Part shown: positions 10,285 through 20,638 of the stretch, piece by piece
How the letters are laid out: every line of letters starts with the position of its first letter
How positions within the stretch are numbered: position 1 is the first letter of the stretch
DNA from: DATJPW01 sp963752855
GTDB taxonomy: Bacteria > Desulfobacterota > Desulfomonilia > Desulfomonilales > Desulfomonilaceae
Assembly (NCBI GenBank): GCA_963752855.1
Contig: CAVVZX010000036.1
Span: forward strand, 221,610 to 285,609
Direction: 5' to 3'
DNA length: 64,000 nt
Notes under the pieces: generated by a model
Database searches by the model: none
What the model saw: the letters and a program-made list of their open reading frames with translations, nothing else
Told to the model about the DNA's origin: nothing
Made by a program: the position numbers and the translations under genes

Positions 10285-12841
10285 ATGCTCACGAAAGAGC
10301 CACGTATTTTCAGAATGATAAAAGCGATAGTTCTGACGCTGGGGCTCACGCTGCTGATTTCCTGTGGCATTTCGGAAGACAAGCAGAAGGAGCTGAATCA
10401 GGAACTACTTCAGGCCAGCAAAGAAGGGCGGCTGGAGGAAGTCACCCGGCTCCTGAATAGCGGGGCCAATGTTAACGCAAAAGGCGAGAAGGAAGACGTC
10501 ACCCCTCTTATGGAAGCTGCCTGGGAAGGCCACGTGGAAGTGGTGAAACTGCTTCTGGACAAAGGCGCTGATGTGAATGCAAAGGAGAAAGACGGCGAGA
10601 CGCCCCTCATGTGGGCCGCGGCGGGAGATCATACGGAGATCATGAAGCTCCTGCTGGACCGAGGCGCTGATATCAAAGCCAGAGCAAAGACGGGCGAAAC
10701 AGCGCTCTTTGCCGCTGCGGACCGCGGTCGTTTGGCCGCACTGACCCTACTTCTGGAGAAGGGCGCTGATATTGGCGTAAAGAATGAGAAGGGCTTCACA
10801 TCACTTATGGGCGCGGCTCAAAGAGGTCATCTGGAAATTGTAAAGTTTCTTCTGGGGAGAGGAGCGCACATTAATGAGAAGGCCAAGAACGGAGTGACAC
10901 CTCTCTTTGCTGCTGCTTACGGGGATAACACCGAGACAGCCAGGTTACTTCTCGACAAAGGCGCGGACGTTAACGCACGGACGGACAATGACACTACTCC
11001 TCTCTTTTGGCCTGCATGGAATAATAATATGGAGATGGCAAAGCTTTTTCTGAAAAAAGGCGCTGACGTCAACGCCAGAGACAAGGAAGGCCGGACATCA
11101 CTCATTGGCGCTTGCTTGAAGGGGCACGCAGAAATAGCGACGCTTCTCCTCGACAATGGCGCTGATATTAATGCAGAGACTAACGATCACCAGACGCCCT
11201 TCTGGCAGGCTGCCCAAAACGGTCACGCGGAACTCGTAAAATTGCTTCTGGATAGGGGTGTTGATGTCAACAGAGCGGGCGCAAGAGCCTTAGTAATGGC
11301 CGCGGGCAAGGGTCACGTGGGAGTGGTGAAGTTGCTTTTGGGGCAGGGGCGCTGATCCGAAAGGGGAAGGTCTTTTCGGTGCGCCACTCCTATTAGAGAC
11401 CATTACTTTTGGCAAAATCGAAGTAGCGAAACTGCTTTTGGAGAAGGGCGCCGATGTTAATATGAAAGATCGCAGAGACCGGACAGCCTTGATGATAGCA
11501 GTTCAGGACGCGCGACCGGAAGGGATGTACTTGCCCCCCGGCCTTAAGGCGCCTTCCGGGCCTGAGAAGAACCAACTGGAAATGGCGGAGTTGCTTCTGG
11601 ATAAGGGAGCCGAGGTCAATGCGAAAGACAAGGATGATCGGACAGCTCTGATGCTGGCTGCCGAAGACGGAAAGGCTGACGTGGTGAAACTTCTCCTGAA
11701 CAGAGGGGCCAATGCTAATTCTCAAACACGGGACGGAATAACAGCTCTTATGCTGGCTGTCGGGAAAGGTCACTATGACGCGGTGAAAGCGCTCCTGGAA
11801 CGGCAAGCTGATGTGAATGCCAAGGATAAGGACGGCCAGACGGCCCTAATGGAGGCCGCCTGGAAACGGCACTCGCAAATTGTGAAATTACTTATAGACA
11901 AAGGCGCTGAGGTTAACGCTAAGACGACCAAGGGCTGGACACCCTTGCACAGCGCTGCCGCTGGAGGTCATCCGGAGATAATCAAGCTCCTTTTGGATAA
12001 AGGAGCCGAGGTCAATGCTAAGACCGATAATGGCGAAACAGCTCTTCTGACCGCGAGGGATAACCACCACAAAGAACTCGAAGAACTGCTCAAAGCCCGC
12101 GGCGCGAAGGAATTCCAGGAACAGGAAGGTCCTCGACCAGTTGCCAGGCCCAAAGACCCAAGCGCTCTTCTCTTGACGCTCAGGGTAAAGTCCGACGAGC
12201 CCGTGACAGCAATAATGGATGCCATAAGCAAACGCGCAGCCGCACTGGGGGCATCCAAGGACGATGTGGTCCGTATAGACCCTAAAACCTTTTCTGTACG
12301 GCTGCCCGGCTACAAGGAAGACGCCAACAAGGCGGTGCGGATTATGGAGAAGCGAGCATTGTTGGAGTTCAAGCTCGTTGACAATAATGTCGCGCCCACC
12401 AAAGGAGGTGAGATTCCACCGGGTGACGAGGTCCTCTACAAGGTGGACCGAAACCCAAGGACCGGAGCGATTGTTCGAACACCTTATGTGATAGAAAAGC
12501 AGATTCTTATGACGGGTGATGTGCTCACCGACGCGAGAGTCCAGCCTGATCCAATGGAGCTAATGACGATCAGGATAGAATTCAATAGTGTGGGCGCTCG
12601 CGAGTTTGAACGAATCACCAGTGAGCATGTGAATGAGAGGCTAGCGATCATTCTGGACAACCGAGTGTATTCCGCACCAGTTATCAAGGACCGGATCTCA
12701 GGAGGATCGGCCATAATTATGGGTGTTTTCACCTCTGAAGAGGCCGAGGAGTTGGCTTTAGTGCTCAGATGTGGCCCCATTAGCGCCCCTGTGGAAGTCG
12801 TGAAATCCGAATGGCTGGAGCAGCCCTCCGGAAGCAGGTAG
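10285..12841 (+). CDS. ankyrin-repeat lipoprotein with a C-terminal SecD P1 periplasmic domain (frameshifted)
   Basis: Predicted envelope lipoprotein of about 850 residues. ATG 10285 follows GGGAGGGG. A signal segment ending in the lipobox-like LISC places acylation at Cys near residue 27. About 17 ankyrin repeats of ~33 residues follow (consensus GxTALMxAA...LLLDKGADVNAK). From about base 12170 the sequence is the SecD P1 domain: the base (RVKSDEPVTAIMDAISKRA; IRLPGYKED-like SVRLPGYKED; ALLEFKLVD) and the head (TGDVLTDARV, GAREFERIT, RLAIILDNRVYSAPVI, GGSAIIMG-FTSEEAEELALVLRCG, APVEVV). It stops where SecD would enter its second membrane helix, so no translocase channel is present. One frame change at 11346-11349 (GGGG where GGG fits) splits it. 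It probably works as a periplasmic binding scaffold; the partner is unknown. Confidence 0.85.
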
Positions 12842-12961
12842 GACCTTGTATCAGGTGAGAAACGTACTGCGCCGGAGCCACGTAAGACGGGGTGACCGAA
12901 GGGAACTGCACCTGCTCGGGCTTCTTTCGCGATTGATGCGGTTCGTTTCACTCACCGCATC

Positions 12962-14473
12962 CTACAGTTCTTTTGAAGAAGGCTCCGGAGCCGACTGTTC
13001 TTTTTCAGCCTCAGGCGTGGGCATTTCAATATCAAAACCCGCGGTTAACGGGATCTTGAGTATGCGCTCCATCGCTGCCTCCACCGAAGGGGACTTCCGC
13101 ATACCGGTCAGAAGACGAGGGCCTGCCGCGCCGACTGACTCGGAAAATACTTCGGCCCAATAAATGTTCACTCGAAATCTGGTGGTGGTATCCGGGTCTT
13201 TGGCCCACCGGGCGAACTGCTCATCGACCCCCTCTATGATGTTCCATGTGGTCTTCATTTTTTTGTCGAACAATTGGAGCGAGGCACGGTCGCTGCGGGG
13301 CGGTTTCGGGAGCCCTTGTCCGACATAGCAAAAGACAACGGTCGAACCGTATTTGCGAACGCCAAATAGTCTGCGCGTCACGTCAGCCAATTGCAGGCCC
13401 ACTATTACCAATCCCAATGCAAATGCTACTTCCAACAGGTAATCGAGCAGATAAACCCGCAGGAATTCAGTGTGTGGGACAGCGTCAGTGATGAGCCGGA
13501 AGTTTATCAGCCTGGTAAAGCCGGCAGTCAATAGTAAGAAGAAGATCGGCAAACAAACGTACGCGGCAGGTCTCGCCCAATAGCGAACCGGTTCCGGATA
13601 GTTCTCGATCAGGGTTCCTCGTATCCGAGGATTTGTCTCGTGCTGTAATCTTACGGGCGTCCTGTGCGGAAACGGTCTGGCCGTTAGTAGCCTGCATCCT
13701 TCTTCCAGCAGAGCGAAGAACAGGTGCGGGTCTCCCGTCCCTACAACTGAAAATGTTTCCGAGGTTCGAGCAAACTCTTGTCGCCGGAAAGGTACCAGAC
13801 TCACTCCAATAAGAATGTATGCAAGCATCATGAATAACAAAAGGAAGTATAGAGGCTTGGCAGAGGGTATCACTAAGCTGATCTTGAACTGAAGATATCG
13901 AGCAATCAGCGGAGGGGCCGCATTCAGAAGATAGAAAACCAGAGCGATGAGAACACCAGCGAAAACGAGCTTACCACAGTATCGCAACAAAACGGACAAT
14001 AGCTCATACGCTATCGGGCTGACCAAGCGGGCCCGTGGCCACAACGCGGCCAAGGCGCGAATCACGGATGATTGCTGATGCTGCGCCTGCGAAACCCTTA
14101 GGGATTCGGCCACCGCGTCCGGATCTTTGAAGACCCCGGGGAGTGGTTTATTCCTCCAGGATCCGAACGCTTCTCCAAGGCCGGCGCCGGCCCATAATAT
14201 CCCTACCAAAATTGCGCAGATGGACGCGATTATGCTGATGAATGCCCCGGACAAAAATGGCAAGGCAGTGAGTATCCGCTGACCCGTATAATCCTGCATA
14301 GAAAGCGGAAAATTTGGAGCAAACAAGACCCATAGGGCTTTTAGCCTTAGAAAGCCCTCCCTGGCTACGAACAGGCCCGCCAAGAGGAAAAGCAACCCTA
14401 CCAGGGCCTCGCCATTTTTCAGGAAAGCCAATCGTCGTTCTATGTCTTCTCTGATGACCATAGAATACTTCAT
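12962..14473 (-). CDS. integral membrane protein of unknown function
   Basis: A 503-residue protein I do not recognise. Five or six hydrophobic segments are visible: near residues 22-40, 72-95, 165-185, 205-225, 300-320 and 345-365 (for example LLFLLAGLFVA, YFLLLFMMLAYILIGVSL, IFFLLLTAGF). A soluble segment of about 80 residues lies between the fourth and fifth, and a C-terminal soluble domain of about 130 residues ends in an acidic, Pro-rich tail. No catalytic motif is evident. I keep the ATG at 14473; a second in-frame ATG lies four codons on and neither has a clear ribosome site. It diverges from the secreted lipocalin-like gene. The frame is intact. Confidence 0.75.
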   Translation of the reverse strand: MKYSMVIREDIERRLAFLKNGEALVGLLFLLAGLFVAREGFLRLKALWVLFAPNFPLSMQDYTGQRILTALPFLSGAFISIIASICAILVGILWAGAGLGEAFGSWRNKPLPGVFKDPDAVAESLRVSQAQHQQSSVIRALAALWPRARLVSPIAYELLSVLLRYCGKLVFAGVLIALVFYLLNAAPPLIARYLQFKISLVIPSAKPLYFLLLFMMLAYILIGVSLVPFRRQEFARTSETFSVVGTGDPHLFFALLEEGCRLLTARPFPHRTPVRLQHETNPRIRGTLIENYPEPVRYWARPAAYVCLPIFFLLLTAGFTRLINFRLITDAVPHTEFLRVYLLDYLLEVAFALGLVIVGLQLADVTRRLFGVRKYGSTVVFCYVGQGLPKPPRSDRASLQLFDKKMKTTWNIIEGVDEQFARWAKDPDTTTRFRVNIYWAEVFSESVGAAGPRLLTGMRKSPSVEAAMERILKIPLTAGFDIEMPTPEAEKEQSAPEPSSKEL

Positions 14474-14645
14474 GCCCGGTCAATTTAATTTGTGTCAAGA
14501 GAAAAGGTTCATGTTGCCAGCTGAAGCGACTTCTGTTACCTTTCTGTTTACAAGCCCGACCCATTTTCCTGGCAGGCTAATTAGCTTAAATCATGATGAA
14601 AAAGCCTCAACCGAGGCCGCGTCCGATTCATCATGGGAGCAAATC

Positions 14646-15134
14646 ATGAGCATGATGAGGACACTTTTGCTTCTCTTTAGCGGCCTATTATTGAGTGTGC
14701 TTCTGCCCCCACTTTACGCTCAACAAGACAAAGCTCAAAAGCCTCCCGCGGTTGACAAGGCGGTAGTTAACAAGGCGGCGGCCCCCCTGGTCGGGGTATG
14801 GGAGATAATCCAAACCAAAGAACCAGGTAAGCCATACAGGAGCAGCTATAAAGGTCATCCTTTCGTTTCCAGAGGACCTAACGCGTTTACATTGATTATG
14901 GAATACCACAATGACGGCACGTTTCGCAGAATCGCTCGTGTCGGCGACAAGGATGAAGTCCAGGAGGGCAAGTGGAAATTGGCGGGTAACGAGTTGCGGC
15001 ACAGTCGTAACGGCTCCCATGAGGAAGAAGTCATGTATGTGCGCTTTGACGGCCCCAACCAATACACTTCTACGGAAGTCTATGAAGGAACGCCCGATCC
15101 CGGACTATTCGCACAGTTTAAGAGGCTTGAGTAA
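14646..15134 (+). CDS. secreted lipocalin-like protein
   Basis: About 162 residues. The ATG at 14646 is preferred because GGGAG lies seven bases upstream and the product then begins with a classical signal peptide (MSMMRTLLLLFSGLLLSVLL) cut after PLYA. The mature part has a Lys/Pro-rich spacer, then a ~110-residue beta-rich domain starting LVGVWEI, with EYHNDGTFRR, GKWKLAGNEL and a closing FKRLE, the pattern of small lipocalin-like domains (GxW near the start, alternating strands). Ligand unknown. It likely resides in the periplasm. Confidence 0.75.
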   Translation: MSMMRTLLLLFSGLLLSVLLPPLYAQQDKAQKPPAVDKAVVNKAAAPLVGVWEIIQTKEPGKPYRSSYKGHPFVSRGPNAFTLIMEYHNDGTFRRIARVGDKDEVQEGKWKLAGNELRHSRNGSHEEEVMYVRFDGPNQYTSTEVYEGTPDPGLFAQFKRLE

Positions 15135-15137
15135 TAC

Positions 15138-15189
15138 CAGCGCCAGGCGCATGTGGCTATCTGAATGATAGGCCACCGGGCGCACGCTG
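15138..15189. terminator. convergent hairpin between the lipocalin-like gene and lptG
   Basis: Inner stem GTGGCTATC (15153-15161) with GATAGGCCAC (15167-15176) and one bulged C, five-base loop, enclosed by CAGCG (15138-15142) and CGCTG (15185-15189). It lies exactly between two convergent genes, so it could terminate both. No strong T-tract follows. Confidence 0.5.
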
Positions 15190-15241
15190 CCATTAATCCC
15201 CGTCACAGTCAATTTAATATCGAGTAAAATTGCCGCTTTCT

Positions 15242-16328
15242 TCAAGTTCCGGCGTGAAGCAACAGAACTGTGGCGGAGAGCCCAAAGATGACATTGGGTC
15301 CCCACGCAGAGGCTACGGCCGGAATGTACGCTCCATGACCAAGCGCAATAAAGAGACTATGAACTATCCAGTAGGAAAAAGCGATTATTAGGGACATGGC
15401 CAATCCCACGGCCACGCCGCCCCCTCTCGGGCTAACTTTGATAGCAAAGGGGACACTCAATGCGGCCATGATAAGACATGCAAGAGGAAACGCTATCTTA
15501 TCGTGCCAATCGACCAAATAGCGCGTGGGCGTCGTGTCCTTCTTGAGTTAGCTTATCAATGTAAGCTCCCAATTGAAGCAGATTCATCTCTTTGGCCACT
15601 GTTTCCACACGTTCAAAATCTTTCAACGGTTTGTTGAATTCGCCGGATGTGGATGGCAGGTTTTCTACCTGAAAGCCGCCGCTAGGTGTTCGCACGATTT
15701 TATTAACCCCGTACAACAACCATTCATTGTTCCACCACCGCGCTTTGTCGGCAAAGACACGTTCCACGAAATTGTAATTGTCGTCCCACTTAATGATGGA
15801 CACACGATCCAGTATTTGTTTGGATTTATCGAACTTTTGAATGTGAACTATGGAATCCGGGGTCCGCATCCATATTTCGTCGCTCTTAAAATAAGTTGTG
15901 TCCGGTTTTCCGGCTATTTCGACGTTTTGGATGTACTCGCTGTATCGGTTTGACCAGGGAATGAAAGTCTCATTAGCGACGAGCATGAGCAGACTCGCCG
16001 AAAGGCCGACAAGCGCCACCGGCTTGGCGATGCTGAGCGCGTCAATCCCGTTAGCCTGCATGGCAATAATTTCCGAATGTCGCGCGAGGATCAGGAGTGA
16101 GAGCATACCACCCATGAGTATTCCCAGAGGGATTGCAAAAAACAAATATCCGGGAATCTTTACTAAAAAGTATTTGAGCATCAGCCATCCGGAAGGATTG
16201 TATTCGAAATAGTATTTGATTTTGTCAGTTAGCTCGACCAACAGAGATACCAGTATGAAGCCTAACACACAGATAGCGAAAACTTTTAGAAGTTCAGTGG
16301 TGATGTAACGGTCTATGATTCTCAACAC
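15242..16328 (-). CDS. lptG: LptF/LptG-family lipopolysaccharide export permease (frameshifted)
   Basis: Inner-membrane permease of the Lpt system that extracts lipopolysaccharide toward the outer membrane with ATPase LptB. The N-terminal part (276 residues) has three hydrophobic segments, the family motif IPLGILMGGMLSL, the cytoplasmic ARHSEIIAMQANGI coupling segment and the periplasmic beta domain. After a frame change near 15525-15545 the C-terminal part continues from VDWHDKIAFPLACLIMA with the last three helices. The WHDKIAFPL boundary is typical of LptG more than LptF. No lptF partner lies next to it in this window. It is downstream of the epimerase and glycosyltransferase on the same strand. 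Confidence 0.88.
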
Positions 16329-16366
16329 ACAAACCTTTCGGATAGGCTCCAGCTAATATAGACCAA

Positions 16367-17323
16367 TTACTTACGAGCTTCCAATAGCCACTGGTTTTCC
16401 AGCAGGTACCTGACGGTCCGTCGAATTCCTTCTTCTATACTGATTTGAGGCTGAAATCCGGTTTCCTGAATTCTGGATATATCCAGCAGAACGAAGGGGC
16501 TGTCGCCGAGCCAACCTCTCGGTCCGCCGGTGAACCGGTAGGCCACGTCTCGGAGGCCCATTTCTTCACAGACCAGGTTGGCAAGATCTTTGACGTTCAT
16601 GAATTCGACATGGCCTAGGTTAAGAACGTTCTTGCGGCCTTTTAAATTTTCCATGGCGCTGAAAATACCTCGGATGCCATCCGCTACGTGTAGATAAGAT
16701 TTCCGCTGTTCTCCGTCACCCAGGATCTCGAGTTCTTTAGGATTCCTCATCAATTTTTGCACGAAGTCTCGAACAACACCATGTGAGTATCGTTCTCCAA
16801 TCCATGAGACAAAACGGAAGCACCAGCTCCTTATGCCGAAATATTCGCCGTAAGCCTGTATCATGGCTTCCGCTGCTAGTTTTGAAGCGCCATATAACGA
16901 TGTCTGGATAAGGGACTGATCTTCCGGTGTGGGAAATCGATCCGGTTCACCATAGACTGTGGCTGAGCTTGTAAAAACGATTTCTTTGACAGATTGAGCC
17001 CTCATGGCTTCCAACACGCTATGAGATCCCAAAATGTTCTGCTCGACATCTATAGTGGTATTGCGCACGCCCCCTCTGACGTCAGCGTTGGCCGCAAGAT
17101 GAAAAACCGTAGAGACACCCCCCAATGCCGATTTGAGCTTTGCCAAGTCTAAGATGTCCCCTTCAATAATCGTTACCCGGCCTGTCTTCAACGCCGGATC
17201 GAGGTGTCGTCTGAATCCAGTAGAAAAATTGTCATAAACTATGACATCCTGGCCCCGGCGAACCAATTCATCCACCAAGTGACTGCCAATGAACCCTGCC
17301 CCGCCTGTAACGAGCGATGTCAT
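16367..17323 (-). CDS. NAD-dependent nucleotide-sugar epimerase/dehydratase
   Basis: Extended short-chain dehydrogenase of about 318 residues acting on a nucleotide sugar, probably for surface polysaccharide. The start is ATG 17323, which has GGAAG upstream and brings TGGAGFIGSH to the N-terminus; an ATG seven codons earlier has none. Seen: the glycine-rich NAD motif, the FHLAANADVR segment, TSSATVYG and the catalytic Tyr-x3-Lys as YGASK, and C-terminal sugar-binding parts (YLHVADGIRG). UDP-glucose 4-epimerase-like, but substrate is not determined by the sequence. It ends 39 bases before lptG and follows the glycosyltransferase, suggesting one operon. Confidence 0.88.
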   Translation of the reverse strand: MTSLVTGGAGFIGSHLVDELVRRGQDVIVYDNFSTGFRRHLDPALKTGRVTIIEGDILDLAKLKSALGGVSTVFHLAANADVRGGVRNTTIDVEQNILGSHSVLEAMRAQSVKEIVFTSSATVYGEPDRFPTPEDQSLIQTSLYGASKLAAEAMIQAYGEYFGIRSWCFRFVSWIGERYSHGVVRDFVQKLMRNPKELEILGDGEQRKSYLHVADGIRGIFSAMENLKGRKNVLNLGHVEFMNVKDLANLVCEEMGLRDVAYRFTGGPRGWLGDSPFVLLDISRIQETGFQPQISIEEGIRRTVRYLLENQWLLEARK

Positions 17324-17374
17324 GATTACTCTTCCGCATCTCAAAAAAAGGAAGCTGCGATTGGGAAACTCAGC

Positions 17375-18391
17375 TCATGTGTTTTCGGCCGGTGATATTA
17401 CCGGAGAGATCTTACGTGGCAAACTAGCGGTTTCTTCAATTTTGTCAACAATGTATAAAGGGCGTCTGCGAATTTCCTCGTAAGCCCTGACCAGATATTC
17501 CCCTATGATTCCCATGGAAGTTACCACAATACCCGATAACAGCAGACCTAATATACCCAATGCTATGAAGGGCGCCAGATGAGAGAATCCACGGAAAATT
17601 GAACATAGGAGCCAAATAAGGGCTGTTCCGCCGCCGAGAAGCAGCAATATTAGACCAAGAGCTAAAATAGTTCGAACGGGAATTCTTGAAAACGGCACTA
17701 TTCCATCGAGAGCAATGTTGAAGGCGCCGGCCAGTGGGATTTGGGTCCTGCCCACGAAACGAGGCTCTCTATAATATGGGATTATTGCGGTGCGGAACCC
17801 CGCCGAAGCCACAATCCCTCGCAGGAACCCGTGACGTTCTCTGAAGCGGCAGACTTCACGAACCACCCGGGCATCCATGAGCCTAAAATCGCCAGTGTTT
17901 TTTGGCACTTCTACTTCCGCGATTTTTCCCAGGAGCCAATAAAATATATCCGCGGCCATCAGATAAAAGAAAATTCTCCCCCTTCCTTGAAACACGCTGA
18001 GGGATGACCACTTCGAATCCTTGTCGCCATTTTTCGATCATCTGCTCGATAAGTTCCGGAGGGTCCTGCAAGTCCGCATCAATTATTATGCAAGCATCCC
18101 CTTGACAATGGTCCAAACCTGCCAACACAGACAAAGGTTTGCCTATCCTGCGGGAGAATATTACGAGTCGAATCGGATAATTGGCATCCATAAGCTCCCG
18201 TATTTTCTGCTGTGTTCGATCCGGACTCGGGTCCAATGCAAAAACCAGTTCCCACGAACATTCCGCACGATTCAAGACAGCGGCAAGTCTTTCCACCAAA
18301 GGTTGAACGTTGTTTTCCTCATTATAAAGAGGGATGACTATACTTATTAATGGCGTGTCGTTGAGTTTTCTATCTTGGATTTGTCTGTCAT
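17375..18391 (-). CDS. GtrB/DPM1-type membrane glycosyltransferase, family 2 (frameshifted)
   Basis: Polyprenyl-phosphate sugar transferase, charging the lipid carrier with a hexose at the inner membrane. Pieces: from ATG 18391, through ISIVIPLYNEENNV, the FALDPSPDRT segment, IIDADLQDPPELI (DxD-type nucleotide-sugar site), then TGDFRLMD and a C-terminal pair of membrane helices (about residues 230-255 and 265-290). Two frame changes: near 18354 (AAAA where five A open the N-terminus) and near 17978 in a T-rich stretch before FYLMAADIFYWLL. Corrected length about 338 residues, normal for the family. No clear ribosome site precedes 18391. It heads the epimerase-lptG run. Confidence 0.85.
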
Positions 18392-18703
18392 GGAAATCTG
18401 TGCTTTAGCGCATTCGGAAGCCGTATATTTGTGTTCGGAGCCGCCCTATGAAATTCAAAGCGCAAGAAATGGCAGAGGAACGGAACAGGACCTTGTGTAA
18501 CAGAACGCCTGTTCGGGTTCAAGAAAAATGAAGGGCTATGCCTATTAGGACTTCATTCCCTTTCCTTTTCGGCCTTTTTGCCTTATAATGCCACAATAGG
18601 AGCCGGGACGCCTAAAGTCTCAAACTATGAACATTTTGTGAGCGCCTAACCGAAAAAGCCGGTCCTCGGTAGGGTTGAGGCGTATTGAAGTGGCAGAGGA
18701 ACA
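18392..18703. other. intergenic region upstream of tig
   Basis: 312 bases between divergent genes with no credible ORF. TATAAT occurs in CCTTATAATGCC around 18580-18592 and could be a -10 box for the tig-clpP-clpX-lon block, but I see no convincing -35 at the right distance. Nothing else stands out. Confidence 0.4.
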
Positions 18704-20035
18704 ATGACGAGTATACAGGTTGAAGATCTGAGCGACGTGAAGAAAAAAGTCACGTTTGAGGTGCCGCAAGAGCGAGTTCTCGAGGTAGTTGGCGCACAGT
18801 ACAATGACCTCAGAAAAAATGCCCAAGTCAAAGGATTCAGAAGGGGTAAAGTTCCCCTGAACATACTTCGCAACTACTTCAAGGATAAAGTGCAGGGCGA
18901 TGCCGCCAAGCAACTGATCGAAGAGACCTTTAAGCCCGGATTGGATGAGCGGCGCATCACGTTGGTATCGGTTCTGAGCATAGATCCCGAGGCGGTTGAA
19001 GAAGGCAAGCCATTCAAATACACAGCGGAAATAGAGGTTCCTCCGCAAATCGAGGTGAAGGACTACAACGGCTTAAAGCTCAAAAAGTATGTCCGGTCCG
19101 TAACCGATGAGCAAGTTGACGAACGGCTTCAGAACTTGCGGCAACGCAATTCCAGCCTTAGCCCCATTCCTGAATCCAGGGGAGTTGCCACGGGCGATCA
19201 CCTGGTAGTGGATATCAAGGCTGAGACCGACGGTGAGCCCCTTCGTGAACTCACAGTCACAGATTATCATTTGGAATTAGGCAGAAACTTCTATCTCCCT
19301 GATTTTGATTCAATGTTCGAGGGGCTTCGGCCTGATGAAGACAAGCGATTCACAAAAACGATTCCTGAAGACTTCCCGAGAAAGAATCTCCGAGGAAAGA
19401 CGGCCACATTTGAAGTCCATTTGAAAGAAGCAAAAGAGCGGATTTTGCCCGAATTGGATGATGATTTTGCCAAGGACCTCGAATTTGACACTCTTGATGC
19501 GCTAAAGCAGGAGATCAGGCAAGACATCCGGAAGATGTTGGACCTTCAAACGAAGAGAGAGCTTGAAGAGCAGATTGTCGATGCGCTGATCGAGAAGAAT
19601 GAATTTGAAGTCCCGGAATCAATGGTGGACCAACAGATTGATAATATTATGAATCGATCTATGCAGAACCTGGCGGCTCAGGGAATAGATCCCCGGAGGC
19701 TTCCAGCTCCGACTGATGCGCAGCGGGAACGGGTTCGGCCCGGCGCGGAGCGCACTGTGAAGGCAGCCTTGATCCTTAAGGCTATAAGTGAGAAGGCAGA
19801 GATTGAGGCCTCCGAAGAAGAAGTGCAGGCTGAAATCGAAGAGAAGGCCAAACAGATGGGGGTCTCTTCGGATTACTTGAAAGACCAGCTCGAAAAGAAC
19901 AATATGTTGGAAGACGTTCGTGCGCAGGTGCTCGAAGACAAGACATACAAACTAATCCAAGAACAAGCGGAGATTTCTGAACAGGAGCCGCCGTCTGAAG
20001 AACAGGCTCCGGGAAAAAAGTCTGAGGAAGAATAA
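18704..20035 (+). CDS. tig: trigger factor, ribosome-associated chaperone/PPIase
   Basis: Binds the ribosome tunnel exit near L23 and shields nascent chains; also a prolyl isomerase. 443 residues, normal length. The N-terminal ribosome-docking motif is GFRRGKVP (residues ~45-52). The FKBP-like domain spans about 150-240 (TGDHLVVDIKAE; FPEDFP-like IPEDFPRKNLRGK). The C-terminal chaperone arms are long helices, ending in an acidic tail. ATG 18704 follows AGAGGA closely. It is followed after six bases by clpP, the common tig-clpP-clpX-lon order. The frame is intact. Confidence 0.97.
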   Translation: MTSIQVEDLSDVKKKVTFEVPQERVLEVVGAQYNDLRKNAQVKGFRRGKVPLNILRNYFKDKVQGDAAKQLIEETFKPGLDERRITLVSVLSIDPEAVEEGKPFKYTAEIEVPPQIEVKDYNGLKLKKYVRSVTDEQVDERLQNLRQRNSSLSPIPESRGVATGDHLVVDIKAETDGEPLRELTVTDYHLELGRNFYLPDFDSMFEGLRPDEDKRFTKTIPEDFPRKNLRGKTATFEVHLKEAKERILPELDDDFAKDLEFDTLDALKQEIRQDIRKMLDLQTKRELEEQIVDALIEKNEFEVPESMVDQQIDNIMNRSMQNLAAQGIDPRRLPAPTDAQRERVRPGAERTVKAALILKAISEKAEIEASEEEVQAEIEEKAKQMGVSSDYLKDQLEKNNMLEDVRAQVLEDKTYKLIQEQAEISEQEPPSEEQAPGKKSEEE

Positions 20036-20041
20036 ACCAAA

Positions 20042-20629
20042 ATGCTTGTGCCAATAGTGGTTGAACAAACAAGTCGAGGCGAGAGGTCTTACGATATTTA
20101 TTCGAGGCTTCTTAAAGAGCGAATAATTTTTCTAGGAACTCCTGTAGACGATTACGTAGCAAACCTTGTAATAGCCCAGTTGCTATTTCTCGAGAGTGAA
20201 GAGCCTGACAAAGATATAAATTTTTACATTAATTCTCCGGGCGGAATGGTTACTTCAGGTCTGGCCATTTACGACACGATGCAGTACATTAAACCTGATG
20301 TGCAAACTCTCTGTATCGGGCAGGCCGCAAGTATGGGGGCCCTTTTATTGGCCGCGGGCGCCAAGGGCAAGCGCTTTGCGCTCCCACACGCCCGTATTTT
20401 AATACATCAGCCGATGGGCGGTTTTCAGGGGCAGGCTACTGATATCGAAATTCATGCCAGGGAAATTCTACGAATGAAACATGAGCTTAACGAAATTCTT
20501 GCGAAACATACGGAACAGTCCTTGGAACGTATAGCCGCTGACACGGAAAGAGATTATTTTATGAGCGGTGAGGAGTCATCGAAGTACGGTATTGTCGATA
20601 AGGTGATCTCTCGCAGAGATTTGCCCTAG
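20042..20629 (+). CDS. clpP: ATP-dependent Clp protease proteolytic subunit
   Basis: Serine protease that forms the tetradecameric chamber used with ClpX. 195 residues. The catalytic triad is visible: Ser in GQAASMGALLL, His in LIHQPMGG and Asp in TERDYFM. The N-terminal axial loop (VPIVVEQTSRGERSYDIYSR) and the C-terminal YGIVDKV segment are standard. It begins six bases after tig and its stop is nine bases before clpX, so the three are likely cotranscribed. The frame is intact. Confidence 0.97.
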   Translation: MLVPIVVEQTSRGERSYDIYSRLLKERIIFLGTPVDDYVANLVIAQLLFLESEEPDKDINFYINSPGGMVTSGLAIYDTMQYIKPDVQTLCIGQAASMGALLLAAGAKGKRFALPHARILIHQPMGGFQGQATDIEIHAREILRMKHELNEILAKHTEQSLERIAADTERDYFMSGEESSKYGIVDKVISRRDLP

Positions 20630-20638
20630 GAGGAATTA

